Assembly (NCBI RefSeq): GCF_000516985.1
Contig: NW_006917092.1
Location: 1,566,619 to 1,630,618 of the forward strand
Reading direction: 5' to 3'
Source of the DNA: Pestalotiopsis fici W106-1
Taxonomy: Eukaryota > Ascomycota > Sordariomycetes > Amphisphaeriales > Sporocadaceae
Length of the DNA stretch: 64,000 nucleotides
Part shown: piece after piece, positions 1 through 8,671 of the stretch
How positions within the stretch are numbered: position 1 is the stretch's first letter
Layout of the letters: every line of letters begins with the position of its first letter
Notes under the pieces: model-generated
The model's database searches: none
Seen by the model: only the letters and a program-made list of their open reading frames with translations
What the model was told of the DNA's origin: nothing
Position numbers and translations under genes: made by a program

Positions 1-367
1 AGGCGTGCTCAGCCCACGACAGCGCTGCCAAAGGGAAGACGGCGACAAGCGAGAGAACTGCAGAAGCCAGGCTCACTCGTGTCTGGTGGCTACTAGACTG
101 GGCCCACAAGGCCAATAGGGCAGTCTGCACAATCCCATAGCAGACAATGCCGACCAATTTGAAGCGCTGGAACTTTGTGCCCAAAACTTCCCTCTTCCGG
201 TGGGATAGAAGAGTGCGAAGACGAGCAACACCGAGTACTACAAGGAGAGACGACGGGAGGATGGATAAGATGGTTTGCTCAAAAAGCAAGGTGAAGTCGA
301 AGTCGCCCCTGCAGCCCTGGATAGCAGGGCCAAAGCTGGCGTCGTCGCACAGCGTAATATTAGCCAT
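1..367 (-). CDS. ABCC/MRP-type ABC transporter, N-terminus only (runs off left edge)
   Basis: Only the first 122 codons are in the window; the reading frame is open from an ATG at 367 down to base 1. The start reads MANITLCDDASFGPAIQGCR and continues with GDFDFTLLFEQTILSILPSS. This is the characteristic opening of fungal full-length ABCC (multidrug-resistance-associated) transporters: a short lumenal stretch, then the TMD0 membrane helices. Three hydrophobic segments are visible, around residues 29-48, 73-88 and 98-113. The family exports conjugates and small organic molecules or peptides across plasma or vacuolar membranes, powered by two ATP-binding cassettes that would lie outside the window. 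It points away from the HxxHC-protein and repeat-peptide genes, so an export role for that locus is possible but unproven. Confidence 0.85.
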   Translation of the reverse strand, partial: MANITLCDDASFGPAIQGCRGDFDFTLLFEQTILSILPSSLLVVLGVARLRTLLSHRKREVLGTKFQRFKLVGIVCYGIVQTALLALWAQSSSHQTRVSLASAVLSLVAVFPLAALSWAEHA

Positions 368-1492
368 GAGTTCATTGAATGTAAGATATTCCGCGACAAA
401 TCGCAAAGACGTTCAATTGAAGTGGTCGGGCGCCGTGAAAGAGTCGGTCCAGCAATCAATTGATGGTCAATGGCAGTACTTGGTGTTCAATCAAAAGAGT
501 GATGTATTGGAGGAGGTGACGCTAATGGGGCTCGGCTACGCCTCGCTAAAATCCCCTACCTTGGGGGATGGCCCGTATGTACCCCCTGCCAACAAGTTAG
601 CGAAGAGCGGCGGTCGTTTAGTGTGTGTGTGCAGTGACTTGGATACTACTATGGTAAGACTACCTGACGTAGGTACTAGACGCGGCACAATCTGACTTAC
701 ACACCCAGGTATGTACACCCCAGCCCAAGTAATCCTTGAGGGTACATCGCTTGCAAACAAACAATCAACATTTGCTTTTTACATACATATGCATGTAGGG
801 ATCGGGGAGATCCCGCAGAAATTCAAGCCTCATGTGGCTGTGCTGTAACAGCAGCGACCAGCATTGCCGCAAAGATTAGAGGCGTTCAGGACTGCCTAAA
901 TGTGTCAGTAGGGGGGTCATTGCATTCAAGTTTGAAGCTTTTACAAAGGCACTGGAAAGGTTCCAAGTCAAAAACAACGGACTCTTCAGGCCCAATCTTA
1001 CTTGAACAAAGCCCTGCAGGTGGTCTGCTACGCCACGCGAAGAATTATGGTTGCACACATGTATTACTTGAGGGTATAATTGGGCACGTGACGTCGAGCC
1101 GGAAGCAATTATTATGCTAGAGACTTATGTCAATTACTCTTGCTTGCTAGGTACATGCATAAGGTGGCACTTGTCACTGTAACCTCCGGTGAAAAGGGTC
1201 AGTAGTCTGCGGAGAGAGGCACGAACATCATGGTTGACGAAGAGGAGCGCTCGGCGACTATGCATTTCTATGCATTTCTCTATACTATCACAACGAGAGT
1301 ACATGGTCATGACCAAGCCTCGGTCAGAAAGCCACGAGAACATCACTGTGACCAACAACGCAAGACGCAGAACTTGATCCCTCAATCGTTTGCGGATCAT
1401 GCAATCTTCCACAATCCCAACCTTTGTTGCTATCTAAGCACCCCAGTTCTCACATGCATGGTGCATCAATAGCTTGAATAGTACCACCAGCC
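368..1492. other. Intergenic region
   Basis: This is the upstream region of the ABCC gene and the 3' flank of the HxxHC-protein gene. Short reading frames occur on both strands, but none has coding character, a fitting intron pattern or a recognisable domain. A short tandem TATGCATTTC pair lies near 1259-1279. I see nothing else. Confidence 0.6.
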
Positions 1493-2416
1493 TTAGTAAT
1501 TCCAGCGGATCAGGCCACAGTCGGGGAATTTGCGCCAAAGTAGGGCACTCAGACCATGCATTGGGTTCACCTCCATTTGAGCGTGCGCGCAGTGATCCCA
1601 ATGTTCCCATTGTGACAGATACGAGTCGATTGTGTGTAGTCCTCTACGAGATACAGCTGTGAAGAGTCTCCGGTTCATCTCGGCACAGTGACGCTGGTGA
1701 ACTGCATCTTGTAAGCATCTGAACATGGACAATTGTTGACAATACTTACATTCCCACTCAACGAGTAGAAAGTCGTGCTCTCCTTTGGAAGCCTCTTCAA
1801 TAGTGACTTCTTGTGTGCGGTTTGGCTGTAGCCAGAATCTCCAGTTTGTGTATTTTCTGAAGTTCTCCTCTGTTTCCTCGTCGTAGCATTGTGGGTGCAG
1901 CCATGCGCCGTAGAGCAGGCCAAATTTACAACCACGTTCCCTTGCTTCAGCAGCACTGTTGCCGCAGGGGTTCATGTAAGTGAACTCAGCATTTGGGTTC
2001 TTGACGGAATCACGGCCCGTTTCTTCAATCGCATAAACGCGGTTGTCGTCTTCGGACGCGCATGAATTGTCCTTGTGTCCTCCCATGTGTCCCATGTGCG
2101 AGCCGTGCGAGCCATGCGTGCTGGTTATACCATGGGGTTCTGTATTGCTGGACGAGCCCAAGAAAGACGGTGCAAGCCATCTCGCAAGGAGTACTATCAA
2201 GCCTGCATGCAAGACCAACACAAACAAAAAGAAGATTGTTCTCAAAACAAGATTGAAGCGACTTTTCGCGGGTCGTCTTCCGTCAAACACATAGTCTTTC
2301 TCTTCTGGTGACAGGAACGACTGAGATGCACCATCAGCACTCAGAGATCCGCGATCAACAGGTGAATAAACTTGTCGGTCTGTCATCTTGAGAAAGTACT
2401 TGCGAAGAGTCGACAT
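1493..2416 (-). CDS. Single-pass membrane protein with two HxxHC motifs (UstYa/DUF3328-like)
   Basis: Predicted exons are 2416-1750 and 1701-1493. The 48-bp intron (1749-1702, GTAAGT...TGCAG) keeps frame, so the unspliced frame is also open; splicing gives 291 aa and restores a clean motif. The order is a cytosolic N-terminus, one TM helix around residues 60-80, a His/Gly-rich linker with HGSHGSHMGHMGGH, a CGNSAAEARERGC segment, the family block GLLYGAWLHPQC, then HQRHC (at the splice junction) and HWDHC about 32 residues later. Paired HxxHC motifs after one TM are the hallmark of UstYa-type (DUF3328) proteins, the copper-dependent oxidases that cyclise dikaritin peptides. The surrounding sequence matches a related but uncharacterised fungal family rather than canonical DUF3328. 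It lies 1.1 kb from, and divergent to, the repeat-peptide precursor. Catalytic function is inferred. Confidence 0.7.
   Translation of the reverse strand: MSTLRKYFLKMTDRQVYSPVDRGSLSADGASQSFLSPEEKDYVFDGRRPAKSRFNLVLRTIFFLFVLVLHAGLIVLLARWLAPSFLGSSSNTEPHGITSTHGSHGSHMGHMGGHKDNSCASEDDNRVYAIEETGRDSVKNPNAEFTYMNPCGNSAAEARERGCKFGLLYGAWLHPQCYDEETEENFRKYTNWRFWLQPNRTQEVTIEEASKGEHDFLLVEWECKYCQQLSMFRCLQDAVHQRHCAEMNRRLFTAVSRRGLHTIDSYLSQWEHWDHCAHAQMEVNPMHGLSALLWRKFPDCGLIRWNY
1702..1749 (-). other. Intron in the HxxHC-protein gene
   Basis: Donor GTAAGT at 1749 and acceptor TGCAG ending at 1702; 48 bp, in frame. Removing it joins GAA-T to TTCACC, giving E-F-H-Q-R-H-C and creating the first HxxHC motif next to the preceding WE. 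An alternative acceptor (TTCAG) lies 12 bases upstream of it in transcription order. Confidence 0.6.
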
Positions 2417-3523
2417 TGACTTTTGTGAATCAAGACAGATTCCAAAGGTAGGTGATGATGTTGAGGGCGAGAAAGGATGTTGTGGGTTGTAGAGTGTGTT
2501 GGGACGGTAAATATGATTTAAAAGTTGGATTGGTCAAAAGGACCATGTCAGTATTCGAGATCAGTAGCTTTCATTCAAACCTCGAATCGAATCATAATGA
2601 CAATTGATCTACATTGGATTGTATAGCAAAGTGGAGTCGACCGAATTGTCGCCGATTGGCCCCCTCGTCTTGGCAGGCATAAAAATGGAGTATTGCGTGA
2701 GGCCTTCGTATGATTCTCAAAGCGGCAAAATGCATACGACAGAACAACTCATCATTGTCGTCATGAAAGCCTGCAATATGCCGAAGATCAAAGTGCGGGG
2801 TGATGGAATCGCGGCATCAATGCATGAGAGGCGATCATGAAGCCAGCAGATCATATCGTACTGCAGCCAGCTGTCGATTATTACTTGGTTTGGTCTCAGC
2901 AATTGCATCTAACAGCAGCTAGCTCAAACCATAAGCTTACCTACATTGTGATATTTGCACAACTATAGATATCTGCCTTCAGATCATGGCAGTCACCTGC
3001 CACTTTGGTAGATGGAATCGACCATCAAGCGGCGAGTCTTGAATATGCATTAGCTTATCCGCGCGATACTGGCCCCTGCGTGACTATACCTACAGGTCTT
3101 TGATCTGCGTAAATAATATATCACTTTCGGATGACCAAAAGCAGTACTGTCGATCACCTTTCACCACGGCAGGCAAGTACGGATCCAAGTTGTTGACTAG
3201 TCAACATGCAGTCAGCTGATATGTGACATCGTGAGAGCTTCAAAGATGCAGCTAGCAAACGCTGTACCACCCACTCAGTGCCACCCGGACTGCCTTGCCG
3301 ATATAGCACATGGGGTAGACCATGATTGTCGCCGAGCTTCATCGAGTTACCGAGCCTGCTGTATTAGCCGCCGAACGTAACCTCACAAGAGATGTGTTGA
3401 TTTTCTCAATTGTATAGACGACGCCATATATCCCAAGCTAAACTCCCTTGCCTATTTTGTTACCATCAAGAGCATCAGAGCATCTACACACGTCGTAAAA
3501 TCCTGTCATTCACCGTCTTCACC
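2417..3523. other. Divergent intergenic region, HxxHC-protein gene / repeat-peptide precursor
   Basis: About 1.1 kb lies between two divergently transcribed genes and must contain both promoters. I see no convincing gene. A CT-containing stretch precedes the precursor ATG at 3524. No binding site can be named with confidence. Confidence 0.6.
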
Positions 3524-4232
3524 ATGCAAACATCTTTCACCGCAATTCTCAGCCTATTCTTGGTTGCAAACACACTAGCTGCGCCAGTCGACAATGCAGC
3601 GATCTCCAAACCCACCATCAAGCGCGATACTGAACCCTTTAATGTGGTGAAGCGCGATACTGAGCCCTTCAACGTTGTCAAGAGGGATTCTGAGCCATTC
3701 AACGTTGTGCGCGACACTGAGCCCTTCAACGTTGTCCGCGATACAGAGCCATTCAACGTGGTGAAACGCGATACTGAGCCATTCAACGTTGTNNNNNNNN
3801 NNNNNNNNNNNNNNNNNNNNNNNNNNNNNNNNNNNNNNNNNNNNNNNNNNNNNNNNNNNNNNNNNNNNNNNNNNNNNNNNNNNNNNNNNNNNCAAGCGCA
3901 ACACAGAACCCTTTAACGTGGTAAAGCGTGAGACAGAGCCATTCAACGTCGTCAAGCGGGACTCTGAGCCTTTCAACGTTGTGCGGGATACTGAACCGTT
4001 TAACGTTGTGCGGGATACTGAACCCTTCAACGTTGTAAAGCGAGACTCTGAGCCTTTCAATGTTGTGCGCGATACTGAGCCTTTCAACGTCGTCAAGCGC
4101 GAGACAGAGCCATTCAACGTTGTGAAGCGGAAGGAGAATTTCGCGCCGTTCAATGTTGTGAAGCGTGACTCTGAACCTTTCAATGTCGTTAAGCGAAGTG
4201 GTAGCTATCCCGAGCCGTTCGCTGTTGTCTAA
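3524..4232 (+). CDS. Secreted Kex2-type repeat-peptide precursor (RiPP/repellent-like), interrupted by assembly gap
   Basis: There is a signal peptide of about 19 residues (MQTSFTAILSLFLVANTLA), a short spacer, and then almost nothing but tandem units of the form KR-DTEPFNVV. Seventeen units are visible, six before and eleven after the N gap. EPFNVV is nearly invariant; the first two positions vary as DT, DS, ET or NT. The last units diverge (KENFAPFNVV, then SGSYPEPFAVV). Lys-Arg pairs are sites for the Golgi protease Kex2, so the precursor should release many copies of a short peptide. This layout is known from dikaritin RiPP precursors (UstA, PhomA, GigA) and from repellent/KEP proteins. 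Unlike ustiloxin-type cores there is no Tyr; Phe is the only aromatic residue. No intron is seen. The sequence does not resemble a fungal alpha-pheromone, which carries Trp/Cys cores. Product and bioactivity are unknown. Confidence 0.85.
3620..4229 (+). repeat. Tandem 27/30-bp coding repeats
   Basis: Units of 30 bp (KR linker) or 27 bp (single R linker) encode the octapeptide array. Codons differ between copies at synonymous sites (for example aacgttgtc, aatgtggtg, aacgtcgtc), so protein-level conservation exceeds DNA identity. The array contains the N gap at 3793-3892. Confidence 0.95.
3793..3892. other. Assembly gap of exactly 100 N
   Basis: The run is a round 100 bases, which is the usual placeholder for a gap of unknown size. 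The frame before the gap ends GTT GT and the frame after it begins C AAG CGC. The true missing length must therefore be a multiple of three, and 100 is not. More repeat units are very likely missing. Confidence 0.98.
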
Positions 4233-5224
4233 GAATCGTTTGTAGAGCACTTGATACAAGAACACAAAGTATGATTCCCACAGAAGCATGCATGGTCAGA
4301 AGACTGACGCTCAGATAGTGATCCTACATTTCCGCTCCAGCTCAGACCTTCATCACGCCAAGGGAAGCTATGACGAGGGCTGGTGTCTCTCTGAATGATA
4401 TACTGGAGATCCACCGAAGAAGATGGCATGGGTGGCTTTCCACGGGTTGATATATTTAACCACTTTGGACAAATTCGCAATGAATGAGCTCAGCGATTTG
4501 CACTGTTGCTCAAAGATACACTCACTTCATCGAATATAACGAAATACTCAAGTATATCATATGTTGCATTTAGCGTTATTATCGCAGTTTCTGGCGCATC
4601 ATCGTTACCATCTTCTTCCTTTTAGTCTTCTTCTCACTGATTTGTGGCGAAAGTTATGCAGGTAACTTTACGCTGCGAAGGGCATATTCCGCGTCGAGAA
4701 TGAAAGGGTGCTAGTGAATTCTTCCACATTGAGTTCATAACTGACAGTGTATCACGGAGGTTCAAAAACGGTGCAGTGCTTTGATGAATGTGCTCCTAGG
4801 TGCTTGCCGCATTGATGCGCCACAGTGTGGCTGGCTATGTGGCACCCTTCGGGTGACACAACGGGAAGGGTTGATGAAGTCTGTTTGTTCACACATTAAT
4901 TTCGTAGATGTAGACCATTTTTATTCTTTATTTCAGATACTGGTCGTATCACGCATATCTTCAATGACGAAGGCTTTCCTATTGAACGGTATCTGGCGGC
5001 GACATGCTCGCAGTTTTGAGTGCTGAGATCTGGTACCAAATGACACGCAAGAGCTAAACAGACTGAGAATGGCATGTTTTGTGACAGATTTGAGTATCTA
5101 TAATCAAAGGAATCATGTTATAGCGTTAATAATGTACAATCAAGATACACGCATTGTTTTGAACTACACTCGAATCCGAATAGACTCAAGACACGCTCCG
5201 TCCGAACATTGTATTCATCATTAG
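4233..5224. other. Intergenic region
   Basis: AT-rich downstream flank of the precursor. No supported gene; no terminal repeats or transposase remnants recognised. Confidence 0.55.
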
Positions 5225-5810
5225 TGCCGCAATAGTGAATGCTTTAATCTCAGTGTCGTTCCTGACGGATGCTGCAAGCAGCATGAATGCATCAAGTATG
5301 AATACTATTATAAGCGCGCTTTTGTCGAACCATCGCGTTGCACGCTACATGGGTGTCAATTTGAGGGCTCTCTCGAGGCCGCAAGAGACAAGGGGGAATA
5401 CTGCATGGCAAACAATCAAGCTTTTGCCGAGCTTGGATGTCTCCAAGGCGCCCATGGTGGTTGTCTGAGGCTTTATGACGGCTCTGGCCTCGAGATTCCC
5501 CTTTGTTCCAAATACTGGAGACAAAGAGCGTTCTGGAGCGGCTACACTACAGCTGAGAGCCACAGATAAGGTGGGCTTGGCCAAGTACATGAGAAACAGT
5601 CAAGACGAACTAGCGCGTCTTGCAAACGAGAGTGCCATTCAGAAAACTTTGAAAAGTTACGACATTGCCAAGGAGATTGTCATGATCGAAAGGAGCACCA
5701 AGATGCACTCTCCAGCCGGAAGTCCCAGCCGGAAGTCGCGTCATAGAGTCTATCGCTCCTATGGCAATGATGAAAAGCCTGAGAGCAATACTACAAGTCT
5801 AGGTAAGTAG
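5225..5810 (+). pseudogene. Cys-rich coding remnant, broken reading frame
   Basis: After a possible acceptor (CATTAG ending at 5224) an open frame runs to a TAA at 5567-5569 and reads like real protein: CRNSECFNLSVVPDGCCKQH, then SRCTLHGCQFEG, GEYCMANNQAF and LGCLQGAHGGCL. The spaced Cys pairs resemble fungal proteins built of C-x(n)-C-x(n)-YC-x2-H repeats, with the His here replaced by Asn. Past the TAA, two frames are open: the same frame (further Cys pairs) and a shifted frame to 5810 (charged, helix-like). No start codon or first exon could be found in the AT-rich sequence upstream. I read this as a decayed gene fragment, but an unresolved spliced gene is possible. Confidence 0.35.
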
Positions 5811-6087
5811 ATAGTGGTATTTAACGCCGGAAATTCTTGAAAACGCTTGAAATTCTAGCGCGGACAGGCGCAAAATGGCTGCTTTGTCATTATAACCACT
5901 AACACAAAAGCTTGATAAAAGGAAAGGTTTTTGGATTAGTTTCTTTATACGGTTTCTTAACTGCACTGCTGTCACAAAGCGATGACTAAGTTCAGTTGCA
6001 CTCGATCCTCCACTTCAAAGGAATATGTGACATTTCGAGAGATATTTTGCTCTTCTACTCTCGCCACACTTGGCCAAATCGACAAGG

Positions 6088-7604
6088 ATGATCTCAGCTG
6101 TAATCAGAAAGACTGCTGTGTGTATAGTCGCACTCACCGTTGAGGTGACCGCCTTTTGGCGGCTACCATGCTCTTCGCCCGTGGTAGTTGAACGAGCCGA
6201 TCCAATCATGGATCCCGGCGTCGTGTCAACTCATGCCCACACGGTCATGGGCTCAAATGCATTCAACTTTTCCATGAATTATGCCGACACACAAACCGCA
6301 ACATGTTCTACATGTAAAGCAAAGCAAGACCTTTCTAGCTACTGGGTACCCAACCTCTACTACCACGCCGAGAATGGCACCTTTATTCCGGTCAAGCAAT
6401 CTGGCGGAGCACTGATCTATTACCTGTAAGCCACGTGAAAAGAAATCGCTCGGCATGGCAGCGCCTCTTGCTAACAAGTCCACAGACAGCGACAAGACGA
6501 AAAGGACCCCGAGTTTGAAAAGGGTCTGATTTCTTTCCCCAGGGACTTTCGCATGATAGCAGGCAATCCACTAAACAGAAACCACACCAACTCCATCGAG
6601 GAGTCAGCAGTGTCCTTTGTGTGTCTTGGCATCACTGAGCCTGCGACACCAGAGCTACCAAAACACAACTGCCCGAATGGCTTGCGTACACAGCTCACTT
6701 TTCCTTCTTGCTGGAACGGAGTTGATCTCGACTCCCCCGACCACAAAAGCCACATGGCATATCCCTCTGGGACAGATACGGGTCCGTGTCCAAGTACACA
6801 TCCGAAACGGTTTATAACGATATTCTATGAAGTCACCTGGAATGTCGATGATTTCAAAGACATGTGGTATGGCGACAAGCAGCCATTTGTTTTCTCTCAC
6901 GGGTATGTAGACTTGTGTGTCAAACACGGAGATCCTGGTATTAACCACTGGACAGGGACCCCGACGGCTACGGCTATCACGGGGATTTTCTCAACGGGTG
7001 GGATGTTGACGTCCTACAAAAGGCAATCACAGAGTGTACGGACAACAGCGGAGTAATTGAAAAGTGCAGCGTCTTTGACCTGCGCACCGATGACGAAATG
7101 GCCGCGTGCAAACTTTTACCCCGGGTCAACGAAGACGTGACGGACGGCGTCCTTGCCGCGCTGCCCGGATGTAATCCCATCCAGTCCGGTCCCGGCGAAG
7201 CCGTCTATCAGCATGACTGTGGCGCCGTGGATACAATTGGTGATCCGATTCTGCCCTTTACCGATGTGTCGACTACACTAAAGTGGCGGTATGTTGGCTG
7301 TGTAAAAGATCCAGCTGGCCAGAGCCGGACGCTCGACGGCGCCTCGCAAGATACCACCGACATGACGGTGGACAAGTGCATCGCGTATTGCGACGCAGCT
7401 GGGTTCAACTACGCTGGTCTGGAGTACAAGACACAGTGCTTTTGTGGTAATGGTGTCGCAGCAGATAGGATGCCGGCCAACGGGACGATCGGCGAGTGCG
7501 AGTATAAATGTGGAGGAGATGGAGGACAGATTTGTGGAGGGTATGCGCAGGCTTCTGTGTATCAGAAGTGCTCTGGCGAGTGCCAGAATGCGAAATTAGA
7601 GTGA
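6088..7604 (+). CDS. Secreted DUF1996 protein with C-terminal WSC domain
   Basis: Exons are 6088-6425, 6486-6902 and 6956-7604 (467 aa); introns of 60 and 53 bp keep phase. An N-terminal hydrophobic signal segment ends before FWRLPC, which opens the DUF1996 domain (about residues 30-300). That domain carries the usual signatures DPIMDPG...HAHTVMG, a YYLQRQ equivalent across intron 1, and DPDGYGYHGDFLNGWD after intron 2. A WSC domain follows (about residues 365-455), with YVGC, the conserved C-x3-C of CIAYC, CFCG and GGDGGQICGG. WSC domains bind carbohydrate in cell walls, so this is probably a secreted wall-associated protein. The DUF1996 function is unknown. ATG 6088 is the first in-frame ATG before the signal peptide. 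Confidence 0.9.
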
Positions 7605-7813
7605 ACAACTGGTAAGTAGTAAAGTAAGGAACTGTAAGATACGGAGGCGCTTGTTAGTAATGTTCACATGTCACTCGTGATATTTCCTGATTTTCAAAGA
7701 TTGGAGAGATGGGTTTTAATTGATGCTGTCATGTAGCTGAATGCCTACCTAAATGATCAAATATTTGCCACGAGAGTCGTAGTTCCATCTATCCAAGAGC
7801 ATTCAATAGCGAC

Positions 7814-8671
7814 TTACCGTCTCGAAGAAGCTTCATAACGTTCCTCGCGAATTCTCTTGCGCAAGTCATCAACAAAAAATGCATTGAAGGGTTCATTCCC
7901 AAGCCAGGAAGCCATAGACTGATCACCCAGGTGGTCCACGAATGCTTGCGCCACCAGGCCGAGTAGCTGCTTATACATGTTAGGTGTAAGCACGTCAATT
8001 GTATATGCCTCGTGCAGTTGTCGCAATTGATCCAACAATACCTCGCGAATATTCGTTGGTGGCGGAGCACCGTTGGGGGCAGCGATGGTGTAAAGGTCGC
8101 TGAATAGGGCGTCAAAAGCACGGTTGCGACAGTCCCGGCAGTGAGATGCCCGCACCCTGAGATACGCTGTTCTATTACCGGTGCGGATAACACCACGGTT
8201 TTCTAATATTGTGAGAGTCTCTCGGGTTAGAGCCTGCGTCCAGTCATGTCCACAATCGAAGTCGTAGAAAATCGTAGGCTTTGGCTCTTTCTCTGTCTCG
8301 GACTCTGAATCTGGGATGGAATCTGAACAGCGATTGCAATGTTGGAGAGACCTGGAAAAGTAAATGGTCAATGTCGGCTTTAGTCTCATGGGCTCTTCCA
8401 CATTCATCACAGCCTTTATGAATGGGAGGAGGCTCAGACGGAACTCTGTTAGGTTCTCCTCACCACACGGGTACACATACTTGACCATGAATGTGTCAGG
8501 TTTAGCTCTGGGCATCGCCATGATGAGTCGATTGTTTCGAAGCTGATAGTCTTTTGTCAGTGCTAGGTTTTTGTTGGTTATTTCAAACTTTGACCGAGGT
8601 CGGTGAGAGTAGGTCTGAGGTTTGAGGGATACTTGCTTTGAAAGCTTGTTTGGTACTAGAACACTCCTCAT
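7814..8671 (-). CDS. Hypothetical protein, 285 aa
   Basis: A single uninterrupted frame runs from ATG 8671 to TAA 7814. It is not a family I recognise. The N-terminal 60 residues are basic and polar. A middle part contains CNRCSDS and FDCGHDW, then ASHCRDCRNRAFDALF, giving two CxxC pairs plus Cys/His residues that could bind a metal. The C-terminal part is helical. The GTAAGT at the stop codon could instead be an intron donor, in which case the true C-terminus would lie further downstream; I could not find a convincing next exon. There is no signal peptide or TM segment. Confidence 0.55.
   Translation of the reverse strand: MRSVLVPNKLSKQVSLKPQTYSHRPRSKFEITNKNLALTKDYQLRNNRLIMAMPRAKPDTFMVKYVYPCGEENLTEFRLSLLPFIKAVMNVEEPMRLKPTLTIYFSRSLQHCNRCSDSIPDSESETEKEPKPTIFYDFDCGHDWTQALTRETLTILENRGVIRTGNRTAYLRVRASHCRDCRNRAFDALFSDLYTIAAPNGAPPPTNIREVLLDQLRQLHEAYTIDVLTPNMYKQLLGLVAQAFVDHLGDQSMASWLGNEPFNAFFVDDLRKRIREERYEASSRR

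Noticed and set aside
147..695. Plus-strand 182-codon open frame over the ABCC start
   Set aside because: It is antisense to the ABCC N-terminus, whose protein sequence is clearly recognisable; the plus frame has no domain.
3524..4232. Alpha-pheromone precursor as the identity of the repeat gene
   Set aside because: Sordariomycete alpha-pheromones carry Trp/Cys cores of the W-C-x-x-x-G-x-P-C type; these units have neither residue.
3484..4289. Long minus-strand frames opposite the repeat-peptide gene
   Set aside because: A repeat of 27/30 bp with no antisense stop keeps all copies open on both strands; the plus frame has the signal peptide and Kex2 sites.
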